Both the position numbers and the translations under genes were made by a program. The notes beneath the pieces were generated by a model. That model searched no databases and was not told the DNA's origin. It worked only from the letters and a program-made list of their open reading frames with translations. A stretch of DNA of 64,000 nt from contig NZ_JAFCGY010000001.1 in assembly GCF_016836705.1 (NCBI RefSeq), forward strand, positions 1,116,001 to 1,180,000, read 5' to 3'. Source of the stretch: Mesorhizobium caraganae (GTDB taxonomy: Bacteria > Pseudomonadota > Alphaproteobacteria > Rhizobiales > Rhizobiaceae). How positions within the stretch are numbered: position 1 is the first letter of the stretch; every line of letters begins with the position of its first letter. Shown here piece after piece: positions 48,793 to 58,288 of this stretch.

Positions 48793-50997
48793 ATGTTGGA
48801 CAAACCTGCCTCGGCCCTGCGCCTTCGCGAAAGACTGCTCGATTCCGAGCGGCTGATGGAAGAGACCGGCTGCTATGACGGCATCACGGAACTCACCCTG
48901 CGCAACCAGGATCCGCTGAAATTCGAGACTCTGCACACCAAGCTGCGCGCCTATTGCGTCTCGGCCCGCGAAATGGCCCGCCGCATCTCGGCCTCGCCCG
49001 GCGTGCGCGAGGTCGGCGAGATGGTGGTCGCCATCTACACACCGGAGGGCGACGCCATCGCGCTCTCCAACGGCATCATGGTCCACGTCCACACGATGAG
49101 CCGCTTCATCAAATGGATGATCAAGAACAACTACGAGGAAAACCCGAAGATCCGCGAAGGCGATATCTTCGCCAACAACGATGCCTTCATCGGCACCGTG
49201 CAGGTGCCTGATGTGATGGACGTGGTGCCGATCTTCCATGAAGGCACGCTGGTTGGCTGGGCAGGGGCTGTCTGCCACGAGCTGGAAGCCGGCGGCATCA
49301 CGCCTGGTGGTGACGTCTGTCTCGCACAGGAACGCTTTACCGAAGGCCTGTTCGTCTGCGCCGAAAAGATCGGCGAGAATGACGAGATCCGCCGCGACTA
49401 TGTCATCCGCTGCGAGCGCAATCTGCGCATGCCGATCTACTGGGTGCTCGACGAGAAGGCCAAGGTCGCCTCCTGCATCGACATGCGCGAAAGCGTCAAG
49501 CAGCTGATCTCCGAGATCGGCCTCGACTACTGGATGAAGGTGTCGAAGGAGTTCATCGAGGAAGGCCGCCGCGCCCAGCTCGCCCGCACCCGCCAGCTCA
49601 CCGTGCCCGGCATCTATCGCGGCCACACTTTTTACGGCCACGTCACGGCGGGAAAACCCGGCTTCCAGCTGCTCGGCGATCCCGACTGGCTCTATAACAT
49701 CCCGATCGAGATGGAGATCACCACCGACGGCAAGATCACCATGGACTTCGAGGGCACGCAGCCCTGGGGCTACCATTCGATGAATTGCACGCCGGCCGGA
49801 ATGGATGGCGGCATGTTCGTCACTTTGACCCAGCACATGAATTTCGAAGGTTTGGTCAATGATGGCGCCTGGATGGCGACCGAGCTGAAACTGCCGCATG
49901 GCACCTGGACCAACCCCGACAACGAGATGGTGGCGACCGCCACCTCATGGGCGCTGCTGCTGCCGGCCTATGGTGTGTTCCAGCGGCTTTTGTCGCGCGG
50001 CTTCGTCGCCCGCGGCTTCGTTGAGGAAGCCTTTGTCGGCCAGGTCAACAGCCCGATGATCGAGATGGGGGGCGAAAGCCAGTACGGCACGCCGTTCGGC
50101 ATGGCGCATTTCGAATGCGCCGCCGCCGGCTCCGGCGCGCTCGCCATCGCCGACGGCCTCGACACGGCCTATGTCGGCTGGAACCCGGAATCCGACATGG
50201 GCAACATCGAGGTCTGGGAACAGTCGATGCCGATGGTCTATATCGGCCGCTCGATCGTCCCCAACTCCGGCGGCGCCGGCAAATATCGCGGTGGCTGTTC
50301 CTTCGTCTCGACCTGGCTGATCAGCAAGACCTCGCATCTGCGGCTCCACACCTCGGAGCATTCCTCCAGGGTGTTTGACAATGGCGGCATGTGCGGCGGC
50401 TATCCGGCGCCGACCTGCCAGAAGCATCGCGCCGTGCGCAACTCCAACATCCATGAACTGGCGGCCAAAGGCGAACCGCTGGCGCATGCGCCCGGCATCG
50501 ACCCGCATGTCTCCGACTATGAGAAGAACATCGGCGGCGAACATGTTGTGGTCGAGGGCCCCTACATCACCTCGCCGCACAAGTCCGGTGACATCTTCAG
50601 CCATTCCTACAATGGCGGCGGCGGTTACGGCGACGTGCTGGAGCGCGATCCGATCAAGACCGCATGGGATGTCGAGAACGGTTACCTCACCCGCGAAGCG
50701 GCGATCCAGGTTTTCGGCATCGTGCTGAAGGACGACGCCCACGGTTATCCCCTTGCCGATATCGATGCCACCGTCGAACGCCGCGCCGCCATGCGCAGAG
50801 AGCGTCTGGCCAAGGCTATCCCGGTTTCAGACTGGATCGACGCCGAGCGAAGCCGCGTCGAGAAAGCCGACTTCGCGCCGGAAGTGAAGAAAATGTATGC
50901 CAGCGCGATCAAGCTTTCGTCGCGCTTCACCAAAGATTTCAGTGAGTTCTGGACCGTCGACGCCAAATCGATCTTCATGCCGGGAGCAAAGCCATGA
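48793..50997 (+). CDS. acxB: Acetone carboxylase alpha subunit (hydantoinase B/oxoprolinase family)
   Basis: A 734-residue hydantoinase-B-family subunit. Recognisable parts are IALSNGIMVHVHTMSRFIKWM, GDIFANNDAFIGTVQVPDVM, AVCHELEAGGITPGG, GTQPWGYHSMNCTPAGMDGG and HSYNGGGGYGDVLERDP. In acetone carboxylase this subunit carries the Mn-containing carboxylation site. ATG 48793 is preferred because GAGAGG lies about 8 bases upstream; ATG 48772, which overlaps acxA, is an alternative and would add seven residues. The stop overlaps the acxC start by 4 bases, so the subunits are translationally coupled. Confidence 0.9.
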   Translation: MLDKPASALRLRERLLDSERLMEETGCYDGITELTLRNQDPLKFETLHTKLRAYCVSAREMARRISASPGVREVGEMVVAIYTPEGDAIALSNGIMVHVHTMSRFIKWMIKNNYEENPKIREGDIFANNDAFIGTVQVPDVMDVVPIFHEGTLVGWAGAVCHELEAGGITPGGDVCLAQERFTEGLFVCAEKIGENDEIRRDYVIRCERNLRMPIYWVLDEKAKVASCIDMRESVKQLISEIGLDYWMKVSKEFIEEGRRAQLARTRQLTVPGIYRGHTFYGHVTAGKPGFQLLGDPDWLYNIPIEMEITTDGKITMDFEGTQPWGYHSMNCTPAGMDGGMFVTLTQHMNFEGLVNDGAWMATELKLPHGTWTNPDNEMVATATSWALLLPAYGVFQRLLSRGFVARGFVEEAFVGQVNSPMIEMGGESQYGTPFGMAHFECAAAGSGALAIADGLDTAYVGWNPESDMGNIEVWEQSMPMVYIGRSIVPNSGGAGKYRGGCSFVSTWLISKTSHLRLHTSEHSSRVFDNGGMCGGYPAPTCQKHRAVRNSNIHELAAKGEPLAHAPGIDPHVSDYEKNIGGEHVVVEGPYITSPHKSGDIFSHSYNGGGGYGDVLERDPIKTAWDVENGYLTREAAIQVFGIVLKDDAHGYPLADIDATVERRAAMRRERLAKAIPVSDWIDAERSRVEKADFAPEVKKMYASAIKLSSRFTKDFSEFWTVDAKSIFMPGAKP

Positions 50998-51479
50998 CCT
51001 CGTACAGCAAGGAAGTCCTCGGCGATCTGGCCGCCGGCAAGCTGCCCTGGCCGCAGACAAGGCGCATCATGAGCGCCTACAAGGATGATGACCGCTTCTT
51101 CAAGATGGTCGCCGTCTATCAGGACCGTGTCGCCTGGAAGGACCCGATCCTGCTGCCGGTCTCAGATCACCTCTTCATCTGCCAGAGCGGCGACAAGCGG
51201 ATCACCCGCTGCGAATGCGGCCATTCCTTCGGCGACTATCGCAAGAACTGGAAGCTGAAGGCCGCCATCATCGTGCGCAACACCGAGGAGGCGCTGCGCG
51301 AAATCTACCCCAACAGCGATATCCCCGATCCGCAATGGATGGAAATTCGCGAGTTCATCTGCCCGGAATGCGGCACCATGCACGAGGTCGAAGCGGCGGC
51401 ACCCGGCTATCCGATCGTTCACGATTTCGAGCCGGATCTAGAAGGCTTCTATCGCGAATGGCTGGGCAACCCGCTCTAG
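50994..51479 (+). CDS. acxC: Acetone carboxylase gamma subunit
   Basis: A 161-residue small subunit close to the length of known AcxC. It has two cysteine pairs, CECGHSFGDYR (about 66-76) and CPECGTMHEVE (about 122-132), that can bind one zinc ion. The sequence YSKEVLGDLAAGKLPWPQTR at the N-terminus and LEGFYREWLG at the C-terminus are family-like. Presence of this subunit is what separates acetone carboxylase from 5-oxoprolinases and hydantoinases, which lack it. It is the third gene of acxABC, with a 4-base overlap to acxB. Confidence 0.93.
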   Translation: MTSYSKEVLGDLAAGKLPWPQTRRIMSAYKDDDRFFKMVAVYQDRVAWKDPILLPVSDHLFICQSGDKRITRCECGHSFGDYRKNWKLKAAIIVRNTEEALREIYPNSDIPDPQWMEIREFICPECGTMHEVEAAAPGYPIVHDFEPDLEGFYREWLGNPL

Positions 51480-51575
51480 TGATGTCGTGGCCGGCGCCGC
51501 AGGCAAGGTAGCGTTCGTTAGCGGGCTGGGTCTAAGACTATCGCATCAGATTTCGGCGTCGGAGATCCATTGCCT

Positions 51576-52403
51576 ATGACAGACCTTTCCGGCCGCAGCG
51601 CCATCGTCACCGGCGGGTTTTCCGGCATGGGCTTCGCCATTGCCACGGCACTGGCTGAAGCCGGCGCCCATGTCGCCGTCGGCTCCTACATCGCGCCCGC
51701 CGGCGCGGACAGATCCGATGCCGCCTACTATCCGGGCGCCGACGAGATCGAGCGTGTGCGCTCCGCCCTATCGGCCCATGGCACCAGGGTTCACGCGGCG
51801 CATCTCGATGTCCGCGACAGCGACATCACCAACCGGTTTGCGGCCGACGCAGAAGCAGCTATCGGCCCGGCCGACATACTGGTCAACGCTGCCGGCACCA
51901 CTGCCGAGCAGCCGGTCTGCGGCCATTCCGATGCGCTGTGGGACAAGATTGTCGACACCAACCTGACCGGCGCTTTCCGCGTCACCCGAGCCGTGCTGCC
52001 CGGCATGATCGAGCGCGGCTGGGGCCGCATCGTCAACATCGGCTCGACGGCGGCCACCGTCGGCTGGAAGGACAACCCGGCCTACTGCGCCTCCAAGGCC
52101 GGCCTTCTCGGCCTCACCCGCTGCGTGGCGCTGGAAGGGGCGGCACATGGCGTCACCTGCGTCATGATCAGCCCGACCTGGGTCGAGACCGAACTGATGC
52201 GCCGCAACGTGGCGCAGGTCGTCGAGCGCGAGGGCAAGGGCCGCACGGCCGAGGAAGCGATGGCCGAGATTGCCAAGGGCAATCCGCAGCAGCGCTTGCT
52301 GCAGCCGCAGGAGATTGCGGCCCTGACCGTCTTCCTGTGCTCGGACCTCGCCAAGGGCATCACCATGGAAAACATCCAGGTGACCGGGGGAGCGCTGTGG
52401 TAG
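51576..52403 (+). CDS. SDR family oxidoreductase (3-hydroxybutyrate dehydrogenase-like)
   Basis: A 275-residue short-chain dehydrogenase. Cofactor motif TGGFSGMGFAIA, NAAG motif, catalytic serine in IGSTAATVG and Tyr/Lys in NPAYCASKAG, then MISPTWVETELM. The segment GNPQQRLLQPQEIAALTVFLCSD recalls 3-hydroxybutyrate dehydrogenases, which would reduce or form acetoacetate, the product of acetone carboxylase, and it lies 96 bases after acxC in the same direction. This link is inferred; the family is broad. ATG 51576 was used, with TTG 51570 (GGAG 5 bases upstream) a real alternative. Confidence 0.8.
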   Translation: MTDLSGRSAIVTGGFSGMGFAIATALAEAGAHVAVGSYIAPAGADRSDAAYYPGADEIERVRSALSAHGTRVHAAHLDVRDSDITNRFAADAEAAIGPADILVNAAGTTAEQPVCGHSDALWDKIVDTNLTGAFRVTRAVLPGMIERGWGRIVNIGSTAATVGWKDNPAYCASKAGLLGLTRCVALEGAAHGVTCVMISPTWVETELMRRNVAQVVEREGKGRTAEEAMAEIAKGNPQQRLLQPQEIAALTVFLCSDLAKGITMENIQVTGGALW

Positions 52404-52703
52404 CCGCCACGCCTTGATCGCGCGAGGCCGCATTCGCGCCATCTGGCTGTTGCATGGTCGTTCTGGCCGGCGCACTTGCCCCGTGACAACTTTTCCATTG
52501 AGTGACAGGCGATACAGGTTATATTGCACTGCACAATGAATACCCGTAGATCGGGCTCCGGCAAAGGCAGCGGTCGCGTGCGGCCGCCGGCGAGCGTCAC
52601 GCCCGAGGCCGACGCGGAAAAGCCGGCTCATGGGCGCTTATGCGCGGCTGAAAGGCGGCGTGCCCAGTTGGAAGGCGGCAGGAATGAGAAATCCGGTACG
52701 GAT
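52404..52703. other. Intergenic region before polymerase/ligase gene
   Basis: 300 bases without a supported gene. A plus-strand frame open from 52524 runs into the next gene but reads as low-complexity Arg/Pro/Gly and is not counted. The palindrome-like TTGCACTGCACAA at 52524-52536 resembles sites found upstream of phasin genes in Rhizobiales, but no phasin gene follows here. Confidence 0.4.
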
Positions 52704-53987
52704 ATGAAGATTCCGAAATCCATTCTGATCGATCCGGAAAGCAACAAGGCCTATGCCGCCTTCGCCGTTGCCGTGTCGGTCTTTGCCTTCGCCTATTCCA
52801 CGAATTTCGGCAAGATCCTGATCCTTGCCTATTATCTGGTGTGGCTGCCGCTGCTGTTCGTCGACTACCGGCGCTTCACGCGCGATCTTTCCAGCACATG
52901 GCTGCCGCTTGTCTTCGTGGCCTATATCTGCCTCTCGGTCTTCTGGTCGCAAGCGGCCGGCACCAGTGCGCGGGCGGGACTGCAATATTTCTCGCACATC
53001 CTGTGCGCCTACGTCGCCGCGCGCACCATAAGCGTGCGCACGCTGCTGCTGGGCTCGCTGATCGGCATCTTCGTCGTGCTGCTTTATTCGCTGAAAGTCG
53101 GCGGCTATGCGCTCGACACCATCGACGGCACCACCAATTTCGTCGGCGCCTTCGGCTCCAAGAACCAGGTCGGCTTCTTTGCCTCGCTGGGCATCTTCTT
53201 TTGCCTTGCCTTTCTCGTCTTTTACCGGCGCAACTGGATGAGTTTCGTCTGGACCGCGCCGATCATGCTGTTGTCGGTCTACATGCTGGCGATTGCCCAT
53301 TCGGCGACCTCCGTCGCTTCGCTGCCGGCGGTGATCGGCATCGTTGCCTTGCTCACCATGAGCAAAATCCTGTCGCGCGCCTATCGGCGCGTCATGTTTG
53401 TCGTCGGCGCCGTCGCGCTTGTCACGGGTGTGGTGGCCGCGCTCAACCTCGGCCTGCTCGACTTCGTGCTCGGCATCTTCGGCAAGGATTCGACGCTGAC
53501 CGGCCGCACCTATCTCTGGGAACAGGGCTGGCTGGCGGCGCAGCAGCATCCAGTGCTCGGCTATGGCTACGCCGCCTACTGGATACAGGGCTTTGCCGAT
53601 CCAGAACGGCTCTGGGCGGAGTTCTACATCTCGACCCGCACCGGCTTCCATTTCCACAACACCTATATCGAGACGTTGGTCGAGCTTGGCTTCATCGGCA
53701 TGACCATACTGGCGCTGATCATCCTGCGCTCCTTCTGGGGCCATGTCTCGAAAGTGGTGTTCGGCGATTGGAGTGCCGATTCGGTGGTGCTTGCCGGCGC
53801 TGTCGGCCTGATGCTGATCCGCTCCTTCTTCGAGGTCGAGATACTCGGCCCCTATTTCACGGCCTCGTTCATCGTCTATTACGGCCTGTTCAAGCTGCGC
53901 CCGGTGCCGGTGGCCCGGGCAAGGCGGGCCTATGCTCCCATGCAGGACGAGAAGGCCGCCAGCGGCCGCATGCCGGCGCGAGTCTGA
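52704..53987 (+). CDS. O-antigen ligase/polymerase family protein (ExoQ-like)
   Basis: A 427-residue inner-membrane protein with ten or more hydrophobic helices (for example AYAAFAVAVSVFAFAY, LLLGSLIGIFVVLLYSL, IPALL-type segments and VVLAGAVGLMLIRSFF) and a large periplasmic loop near residues 270-330 (LTGRTYLWEQGWLAAQQHPVLGYGY, then HFHNTYIETLVELGFIG), the hallmark of Wzy/WaaL/ExoQ proteins. It probably polymerises or ligates exopolysaccharide repeat units. With acyltransferase, exoF, exoY and exoX-like genes following, it corresponds to exoQ of the Sinorhizobium exo cluster, but on the opposite strand to the next three genes. The start at 52704 lacks a strong ribosome binding site. Confidence 0.82.
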   Translation: MKIPKSILIDPESNKAYAAFAVAVSVFAFAYSTNFGKILILAYYLVWLPLLFVDYRRFTRDLSSTWLPLVFVAYICLSVFWSQAAGTSARAGLQYFSHILCAYVAARTISVRTLLLGSLIGIFVVLLYSLKVGGYALDTIDGTTNFVGAFGSKNQVGFFASLGIFFCLAFLVFYRRNWMSFVWTAPIMLLSVYMLAIAHSATSVASLPAVIGIVALLTMSKILSRAYRRVMFVVGAVALVTGVVAALNLGLLDFVLGIFGKDSTLTGRTYLWEQGWLAAQQHPVLGYGYAAYWIQGFADPERLWAEFYISTRTGFHFHNTYIETLVELGFIGMTILALIILRSFWGHVSKVVFGDWSADSVVLAGAVGLMLIRSFFEVEILGPYFTASFIVYYGLFKLRPVPVARARRAYAPMQDEKAASGRMPARV

Positions 53988-53992
53988 CGAGA

Positions 53993-54035
53993 GCAATTCC
54001 AGGAAAAGTGTGAGCGGTTTTACGTCCGGAATTGC
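53993..54035. repeat. Rhizobial palindromic repeat, convergent intergenic
   Basis: Arms GCAATTCC (53993-54000) and GGAATTGC (54028-54035) enclose an A-rich then G/T-rich centre (AGGAAAAGTGTGAGCGGTTTT). The same element type is common in Mesorhizobium. It lies between two convergent genes and may act as a bidirectional terminator. Confidence 0.7.
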
Positions 54036-54050
54036 GTCAATACTAAAGCT

Positions 54051-55142
54051 TCAGGCGACGGCCCGCTTGCGCTGCATCAGGCGCTGCAGGAAGCGGCGCA
54101 ACGGTTCGTCATAGATGCGCGTGGCAATGTCGGCGATGACGATGACCGCAGTCGCCATGACGATGCCGAACCAGGGATGATGCGCGAATGGGTCGATCGA
54201 GGCGGCCTTGCCTGCGCCGGCGATGATCATCAGCATCGGCGTGTGGATGATGTAGATCGGGTAGGAAATCCGCCCGAGCCAGCCATAGAGGCCTGACAGG
54301 CGGGGTGCCGTCGGCGCTATGGCACCGATCACCACCAGGGCCGGGAAGATGAAGACGACACAGGCGAGATCGTAGGCGATCCGCGCGTCGCCGGCCGGTG
54401 CGATGGCGAAGACGACAAGCGTCAGGGGGATCGCAGCCTCGACCCACCAGCCGCGCCGCAGCAAGCCGAGCCCGCTTTGGTAGCGCGCCATGGATCGGCA
54501 AAGCAGCACGCCGAGAAAGAAGGAGAAACAGACGCGCGGCAGTCCGCTGATGATGGTCTTGCCAGTCATGCCGAAGTCGAGCGTGCCGGCAACGATCGAG
54601 GCGACCACCAGCAGCGCCAGGCTGACGGCGATGAGGACTGTCAGCACGCGCTTCGACAGCAGGAAAAAGACAGCGACATAGGCGATGTTGACGATCAGTT
54701 CGAAGAACAGCGACCACGACGCCGGATTGAGCGGAAAGATCGTGTGATAGGCCTCGCTGACCAGCGGGATGAAGAACATGCCGGTCGTCAGCATCGTGCC
54801 GATCTCCGAGAGGGGCATGTATTCCGCCGGGATCAGCCGGTTCTTGACCAGCAAATAGAAGAAGCCGAGCAACGTGCCGGCAAGGTAAAGCGGGTAAAGG
54901 CGGATCAGGCGGATCGCAACGAACGTGCCGAAGCCCATGCCGTTTTCGATCTTGCGGTCATAAGCATGCGCGATGACGAAACCGCTGAGCAGGAAGAACA
55001 GATCGACCGCGAGATAGCTCGACGGCAGCACCTTGCCGGCGGCCAGGAACGGCGAGAAATGGTAGAGCATCACGCTGATCGCCGCCACGCCGCGGATGGC
55101 GTCGAGATTGAGGTAGACATGGCGCGGGGCGGCGGGCTGCAT
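54051..55142 (-). CDS. Acyltransferase family 3 protein (ExoZ/OafA-like)
   Basis: A 363-residue multi-span membrane acyltransferase. The N-terminus YLNLDAIRGVAAISVMLYHF contains the family's R-G-x-A and conserved histidine; LAVDLFFLLSGFVIAH, RLIRLYPLYLAG and the C-terminal SYPIYIIHTPMLMI are further family features. About ten helices are present. It probably O-acetylates or succinylates the exopolysaccharide repeat unit, like S. meliloti ExoZ, from the cytoplasmic membrane. It is upstream of nothing on its strand except intergenic repeat, and follows the exoF gene by 115 bases. Confidence 0.85.
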   Translation of the reverse strand: MQPAAPRHVYLNLDAIRGVAAISVMLYHFSPFLAAGKVLPSSYLAVDLFFLLSGFVIAHAYDRKIENGMGFGTFVAIRLIRLYPLYLAGTLLGFFYLLVKNRLIPAEYMPLSEIGTMLTTGMFFIPLVSEAYHTIFPLNPASWSLFFELIVNIAYVAVFFLLSKRVLTVLIAVSLALLVVASIVAGTLDFGMTGKTIISGLPRVCFSFFLGVLLCRSMARYQSGLGLLRRGWWVEAAIPLTLVVFAIAPAGDARIAYDLACVVFIFPALVVIGAIAPTAPRLSGLYGWLGRISYPIYIIHTPMLMIIAGAGKAASIDPFAHHPWFGIVMATAVIVIADIATRIYDEPLRRFLQRLMQRKRAVA

Positions 55143-55257
55143 TGTATGCCTTCAAGCGGTCCAGATAGAATTGCTCGCCCGCGCCTGGGCGCGAACGAGC
55201 CGAAATTGTTCCTCCCGCCTCCGCCGTGCCGGTCTCCGGAACGAGCCCTGCGCGAAA

Positions 55258-56508
55258 CTACTGGCTGGCCGTCGGCGCCAGCTTCACCTTGATGACGTCG
55301 CCCGGCAGCACCGGCGTGTCTTCCTTGGCCTCGATCTCGCTCGTCTTGCCGTCGGCAACGCGCACCAGCGAGTAGAGAAGCGTCGGCTCCTCACCGCTTG
55401 TGATGGCGGCGGTCGTGGCGGGATCCGATGCCTGGGCTATCAGGCCTTTCTGCATGCCCACCCTGAGCGCCGCCTCGTTCAGGTCGGCTTCGACCTGCTG
55501 GCGGCTGGAGGCAAGGTTCGAATTCAAGGTGTTCTGGGCATCAATGGCATCCTGCGACGCCTTGCTGATCGACTGCTTGGCGGTCAGGATGGCCGTCTCG
55601 TAGTCGAGAATCTGGCCTTGCAGATTGGCGACGGACTGCTCCGAGCTCAGTACACGCGTGTTGACGACCAGGCCCTTCTGCACCAGCGGGCTGATGCTTT
55701 CGAGCTGTTGCTTGGCAAGGTCGACCTGCCGCTGCTGGTTGACGATCTTCTTCTGCAGCGCTTCGATTTCGGCCTGCAGGACCCCCTTCAATTCGTCGAG
55801 CGCCTGCAGCTTCAGCTTTAGCGCCTTCTGATCGGCCGTCAGGATCTGCATCTCGTCGGCGACGATGGCTGGCAAGCGCGGATCGCCCTCGACCTCCTTC
55901 GGCACGTCGAAACTAGCCTTGCCGGCGAGATCCGCATCGATGCGGGCACGCTTGACGATCAGCCGCACGCGCTGGTCGTCATAGATATCGAAATTGCCCT
56001 TGGCGGTGACCAGGTCCTTGCCGATCTGCGGGCCATAGTCGGCGTTGCGCCGGATCCCACCGGCGATGCTGACCGCCTTGAGCACGGTAAGCTCGGGCAC
56101 ATAGGGAAACTGGCCAGGCGTCTGGATCTCGCCCGAGATGTAGAACGGCCGGAACTGCACCATTTCCACCGAGGCTTCCGGCTTGTCCGACAGGGCAAGC
56201 TTGCGCTGCAAGGCGACGCTGATGGCGGCCGCAACCTCCGACGTGGTCTTGCCGGCGGCCGGCAATTCGCCGACGAACGGCACCGACAAATTGCCGGCCG
56301 GGCCGACCGAATATTCGCCGTTCACCGCCGCCCAGTCACGGAACGTGCCTTCGACGGTCTGCCATTCGGCGATGCGGATGTTGAGCTTGTCCTGCGAGCC
56401 GAGCCGGTACTCGTCGGCCATGGCCGGTACCGTGAGCGACAGAGCGAGGCATGTGGCGACGAGCCGTGCTGGCCGCATCGGGCCGGCAAGGCGAAAATAG
56501 GCTGACAT
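55258..56508 (-). CDS. exoF: Exopolysaccharide export protein, ExoF-like
   Basis: A 416-residue periplasmic/outer-membrane export protein. After a signal peptide (LVATCLALSLTVPAMA) comes the polysaccharide-export domain (EYRLGSQDKLNIRIAEW to AAAISVALQRKL), an SLBB-type domain (FYISGEIQTPGQFPYVPELT), and a long coiled coil (about 230-350, LKLKLQALDELKGVLQAEIE and following heptads). The C-terminal segment DTPVLPGDVIKVK is typical. Length matches S. meliloti ExoF (about 420). The start at 56508 (MSAYFRLAG) was chosen as the nearest ATG before the signal peptide. exoY lies 176 bases upstream on the same strand, as in the classic exoYFQ order. Confidence 0.88.
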   Translation of the reverse strand: MSAYFRLAGPMRPARLVATCLALSLTVPAMADEYRLGSQDKLNIRIAEWQTVEGTFRDWAAVNGEYSVGPAGNLSVPFVGELPAAGKTTSEVAAAISVALQRKLALSDKPEASVEMVQFRPFYISGEIQTPGQFPYVPELTVLKAVSIAGGIRRNADYGPQIGKDLVTAKGNFDIYDDQRVRLIVKRARIDADLAGKASFDVPKEVEGDPRLPAIVADEMQILTADQKALKLKLQALDELKGVLQAEIEALQKKIVNQQRQVDLAKQQLESISPLVQKGLVVNTRVLSSEQSVANLQGQILDYETAILTAKQSISKASQDAIDAQNTLNSNLASSRQQVEADLNEAALRVGMQKGLIAQASDPATTAAITSGEEPTLLYSLVRVADGKTSEIEAKEDTPVLPGDVIKVKLAPTASQ

Positions 56509-56684
56509 ATCTGTTTTCAACTGAACGTTTCCGATCCGTTTTGGCCCCATCCGCCCGATAGGCCCTGCTGCCGAATGCCGGTTGAGCACCTCGACTGCAA
56601 TGCAAGGCCGGCCCATCGCCGAATGGCTTTGGGCCGGATTGGCTTCGGGCCGGACCGGCCCGATTGCTGACCAGTTGCGGTCGG

Positions 56685-57362
56685 TCAGTAGGAACCGCGC
56701 GACATCCACACCGCAGGCACAGTCTTGAGGATGATGCGAACGTCTTCGAACAGCGACCAGTTCTCGACATAGTGACGGTCGAACGCAACGCGGCTGTCAT
56801 AGGAGACATCGTTGCGTCCGCTGACCTGCCAGAGCCCGGTCAGGCCCGGCCGCGACTTCAAATAGTAGACTGCGGCGCTGCCATAGATCTCAAGCTCGTC
56901 GCGCACCACGGGACGAGGTCCGACAAGGCTCATGTCGCCCTGCAGGATGTTGATGATCTGCGGCAGCTCATCGAGGCTGAGCTTGCGCAGAACGGCGCCG
57001 ACGCGGGTGACGCGCGGATCGTTCTTCAGCTTGCGGGTCGCGATCCATTCGGCGTTGGCTTCCGGGTTGGCCGCGAGATAAGCGGTCAGCACGCGTTCGC
57101 CGTCTTCGACCATGGTGCGGAACTTGAGGCAGGGGAAAATCCGCCCGCCGCGTCCGATTCGCTTGTGTCCGTAGAAGATCGAGCCACCGTCGGAAAGCTT
57201 GACCAGAAGGGCCACCATCAGGAACAGTGGGCTGAGCGCCACCAGGCCGACAAGTGAACCGAGAATATCGAAACTGCGCTTTAGCAGCCCGCCGATCGGT
57301 GGCGGAAAATCTACGCCGACCTGCGAAAATGCCGCATTAGCCGACTTGGCAACGTCCCTCAT
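56685..57362 (-). CDS. exoY: Undecaprenyl-phosphate galactose phosphotransferase ExoY
   Basis: A 225-residue initiating sugar transferase that places the first sugar-1-phosphate on undecaprenyl phosphate for exopolysaccharide synthesis. It has one N-terminal membrane helix ([21 protein letters not shown]) and the catalytic PGT domain with [73 protein letters not shown] and the C-terminal MSRGSY. It is extremely close in motif content and length to S. meliloti ExoY (226). The start ATG at 57362 gives the family length; longer frames upstream run into AT-rich control DNA. Confidence 0.93.
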   Translation of the reverse strand: MRDVAKSANAAFSQVGVDFPPPIGGLLKRSFDILGSLVGLVALSPLFLMVALLVKLSDGGSIFYGHKRIGRGGRIFPCLKFRTMVEDGERVLTAYLAANPEANAEWIATRKLKNDPRVTRVGAVLRKLSLDELPQIINILQGDMSLVGPRPVVRDELEIYGSAAVYYLKSRPGLTGLWQVSGRNDVSYDSRVAFDRHYVENWSLFEDVRIILKTVPAVWMSRGSY

Positions 57363-57969
57363 GCAAAAGCTCCATACGTTGAACGGATGGTTTATGCCAC
57401 GATACCAAAAAAATGCTGCAGCGCAACACACAATTTCCCATACGAGTGAAATAGTCACGTCATGAATTGACTAAATAATAAACGCGCCCTGCCCAAATTT
57501 TGCCCTTTATGGCAAGTTTGTGACGAATAATTAGCAACGGTAGGAAATGTAATGCCTTTTTCCGGCCCATTTTGGGCGAATCGTCCTTCGCCCCAGAGGG
57601 AATGGCTTTAACTCGGTTTCGAATCACTCGTTTTGCTAGATTAATCAAATAAAATACTAATCAAGATTGTAGATTCTACTGAAGTAAGAATCGTTTGACG
57701 AGTTAGGCCGCCACCCCTGGGTGTGCATCGCAGCATGGCAGAGTCCAACGCCATTGCGGATTGAAAATTGTCGCCGGTTGCCCTTGCCGCCAGTTTCGCG
57801 CCTTAATAGAGTCGCAAATTATTTCTGTTAGAGTCTGAATGGGTTGGGAAGGCCGGAAGCAACCGGCCGAAAAAGAGCAGCTGAATAAGCTCGCATGGCG
57901 AATGGGGAGATACTCGGGTGGGAAAGTCATCGCTTTTGCATGCTCGGGCCGGTTGACGGGCCGCCGATC
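57363..57969. other. AT-rich divergent control region of exoY and exoX
   Basis: About 600 bases, clearly AT-richer than the rest of the window, between divergent exoY and the exoX-like gene. It holds several A/T runs and a small stem TTGCC/GGCAA near 57500-57520. Short open frames here have no ribosome binding site or sensible protein sequence. AT-rich exo promoters of rhizobia are classic targets of MucR/RosR-type zinc-finger regulators, so this is the likely control region. Confidence 0.55.
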
Positions 57970-58242
57970 ATGTCATTACCAAAATTCGTCATCGGAATGG
58001 TTTTCGCCCTCGCGATCCTGGTCGCGTGGTCGTACTTCGACGGCGCGTCGCTCTCCACAACGGTGCTTCGCGTCATTGGCTGTGCTGTCCTTATCCAGAT
58101 CGGTTATTTCCTGCTGGTCTATGTGATGATCGCCAGGAGCGCGCCGACATCGGCTGACAGGGCTCGCGACGCCGAACGAGGCCTCGGCGCGGAAAAGGCG
58201 TCCGAAGGCGAGAAACTCTCGGCCAGGCGCAGCGTGCATTGA
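57970..58242 (+). CDS. Exopolysaccharide production repressor, ExoX/SyrA-like
   Basis: A 90-residue small inner-membrane protein. Two hydrophobic segments (MSLPKFVIGMVFALAILVAW and VLRVIGCAVLIQIGYFLLVYVMIA) flank DGASLSTTV; the combination LSTT...LIQIGYF is characteristic of rhizobial ExoX/PsiA repressors, which lower exopolysaccharide output by acting on ExoY after transcription. As in S. meliloti it is divergent from exoY. Upstream in-frame starts at 57895 and 57940 exist; none has a strong ribosome binding site, so the exact start is uncertain. The tail is charged and probably cytoplasmic. Confidence 0.75.
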   Translation: MSLPKFVIGMVFALAILVAWSYFDGASLSTTVLRVIGCAVLIQIGYFLLVYVMIARSAPTSADRARDAERGLGAEKASEGEKLSARRSVH

Positions 58243-58288
58243 ACACAGGCCGAGGTCGTACGCGACCTCGGCCAAATTGCAATCGGAC

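Noticed and set aside
46569-48803. 744-codon minus-strand open frame
   Set aside because: Antisense to acxA, which is unmistakable; the opposite frame shows no family motif.
46638-51479. 5-oxoprolinase or hydantoinase identity for the acx genes
   Set aside because: The gamma subunit with its two cysteine pairs directly follows; that subunit is specific to acetone-type carboxylases.
57460-57648. 62-codon minus-strand open frame in the exo control region
   Set aside because: No ribosome binding site, and the region is AT-rich regulatory DNA.
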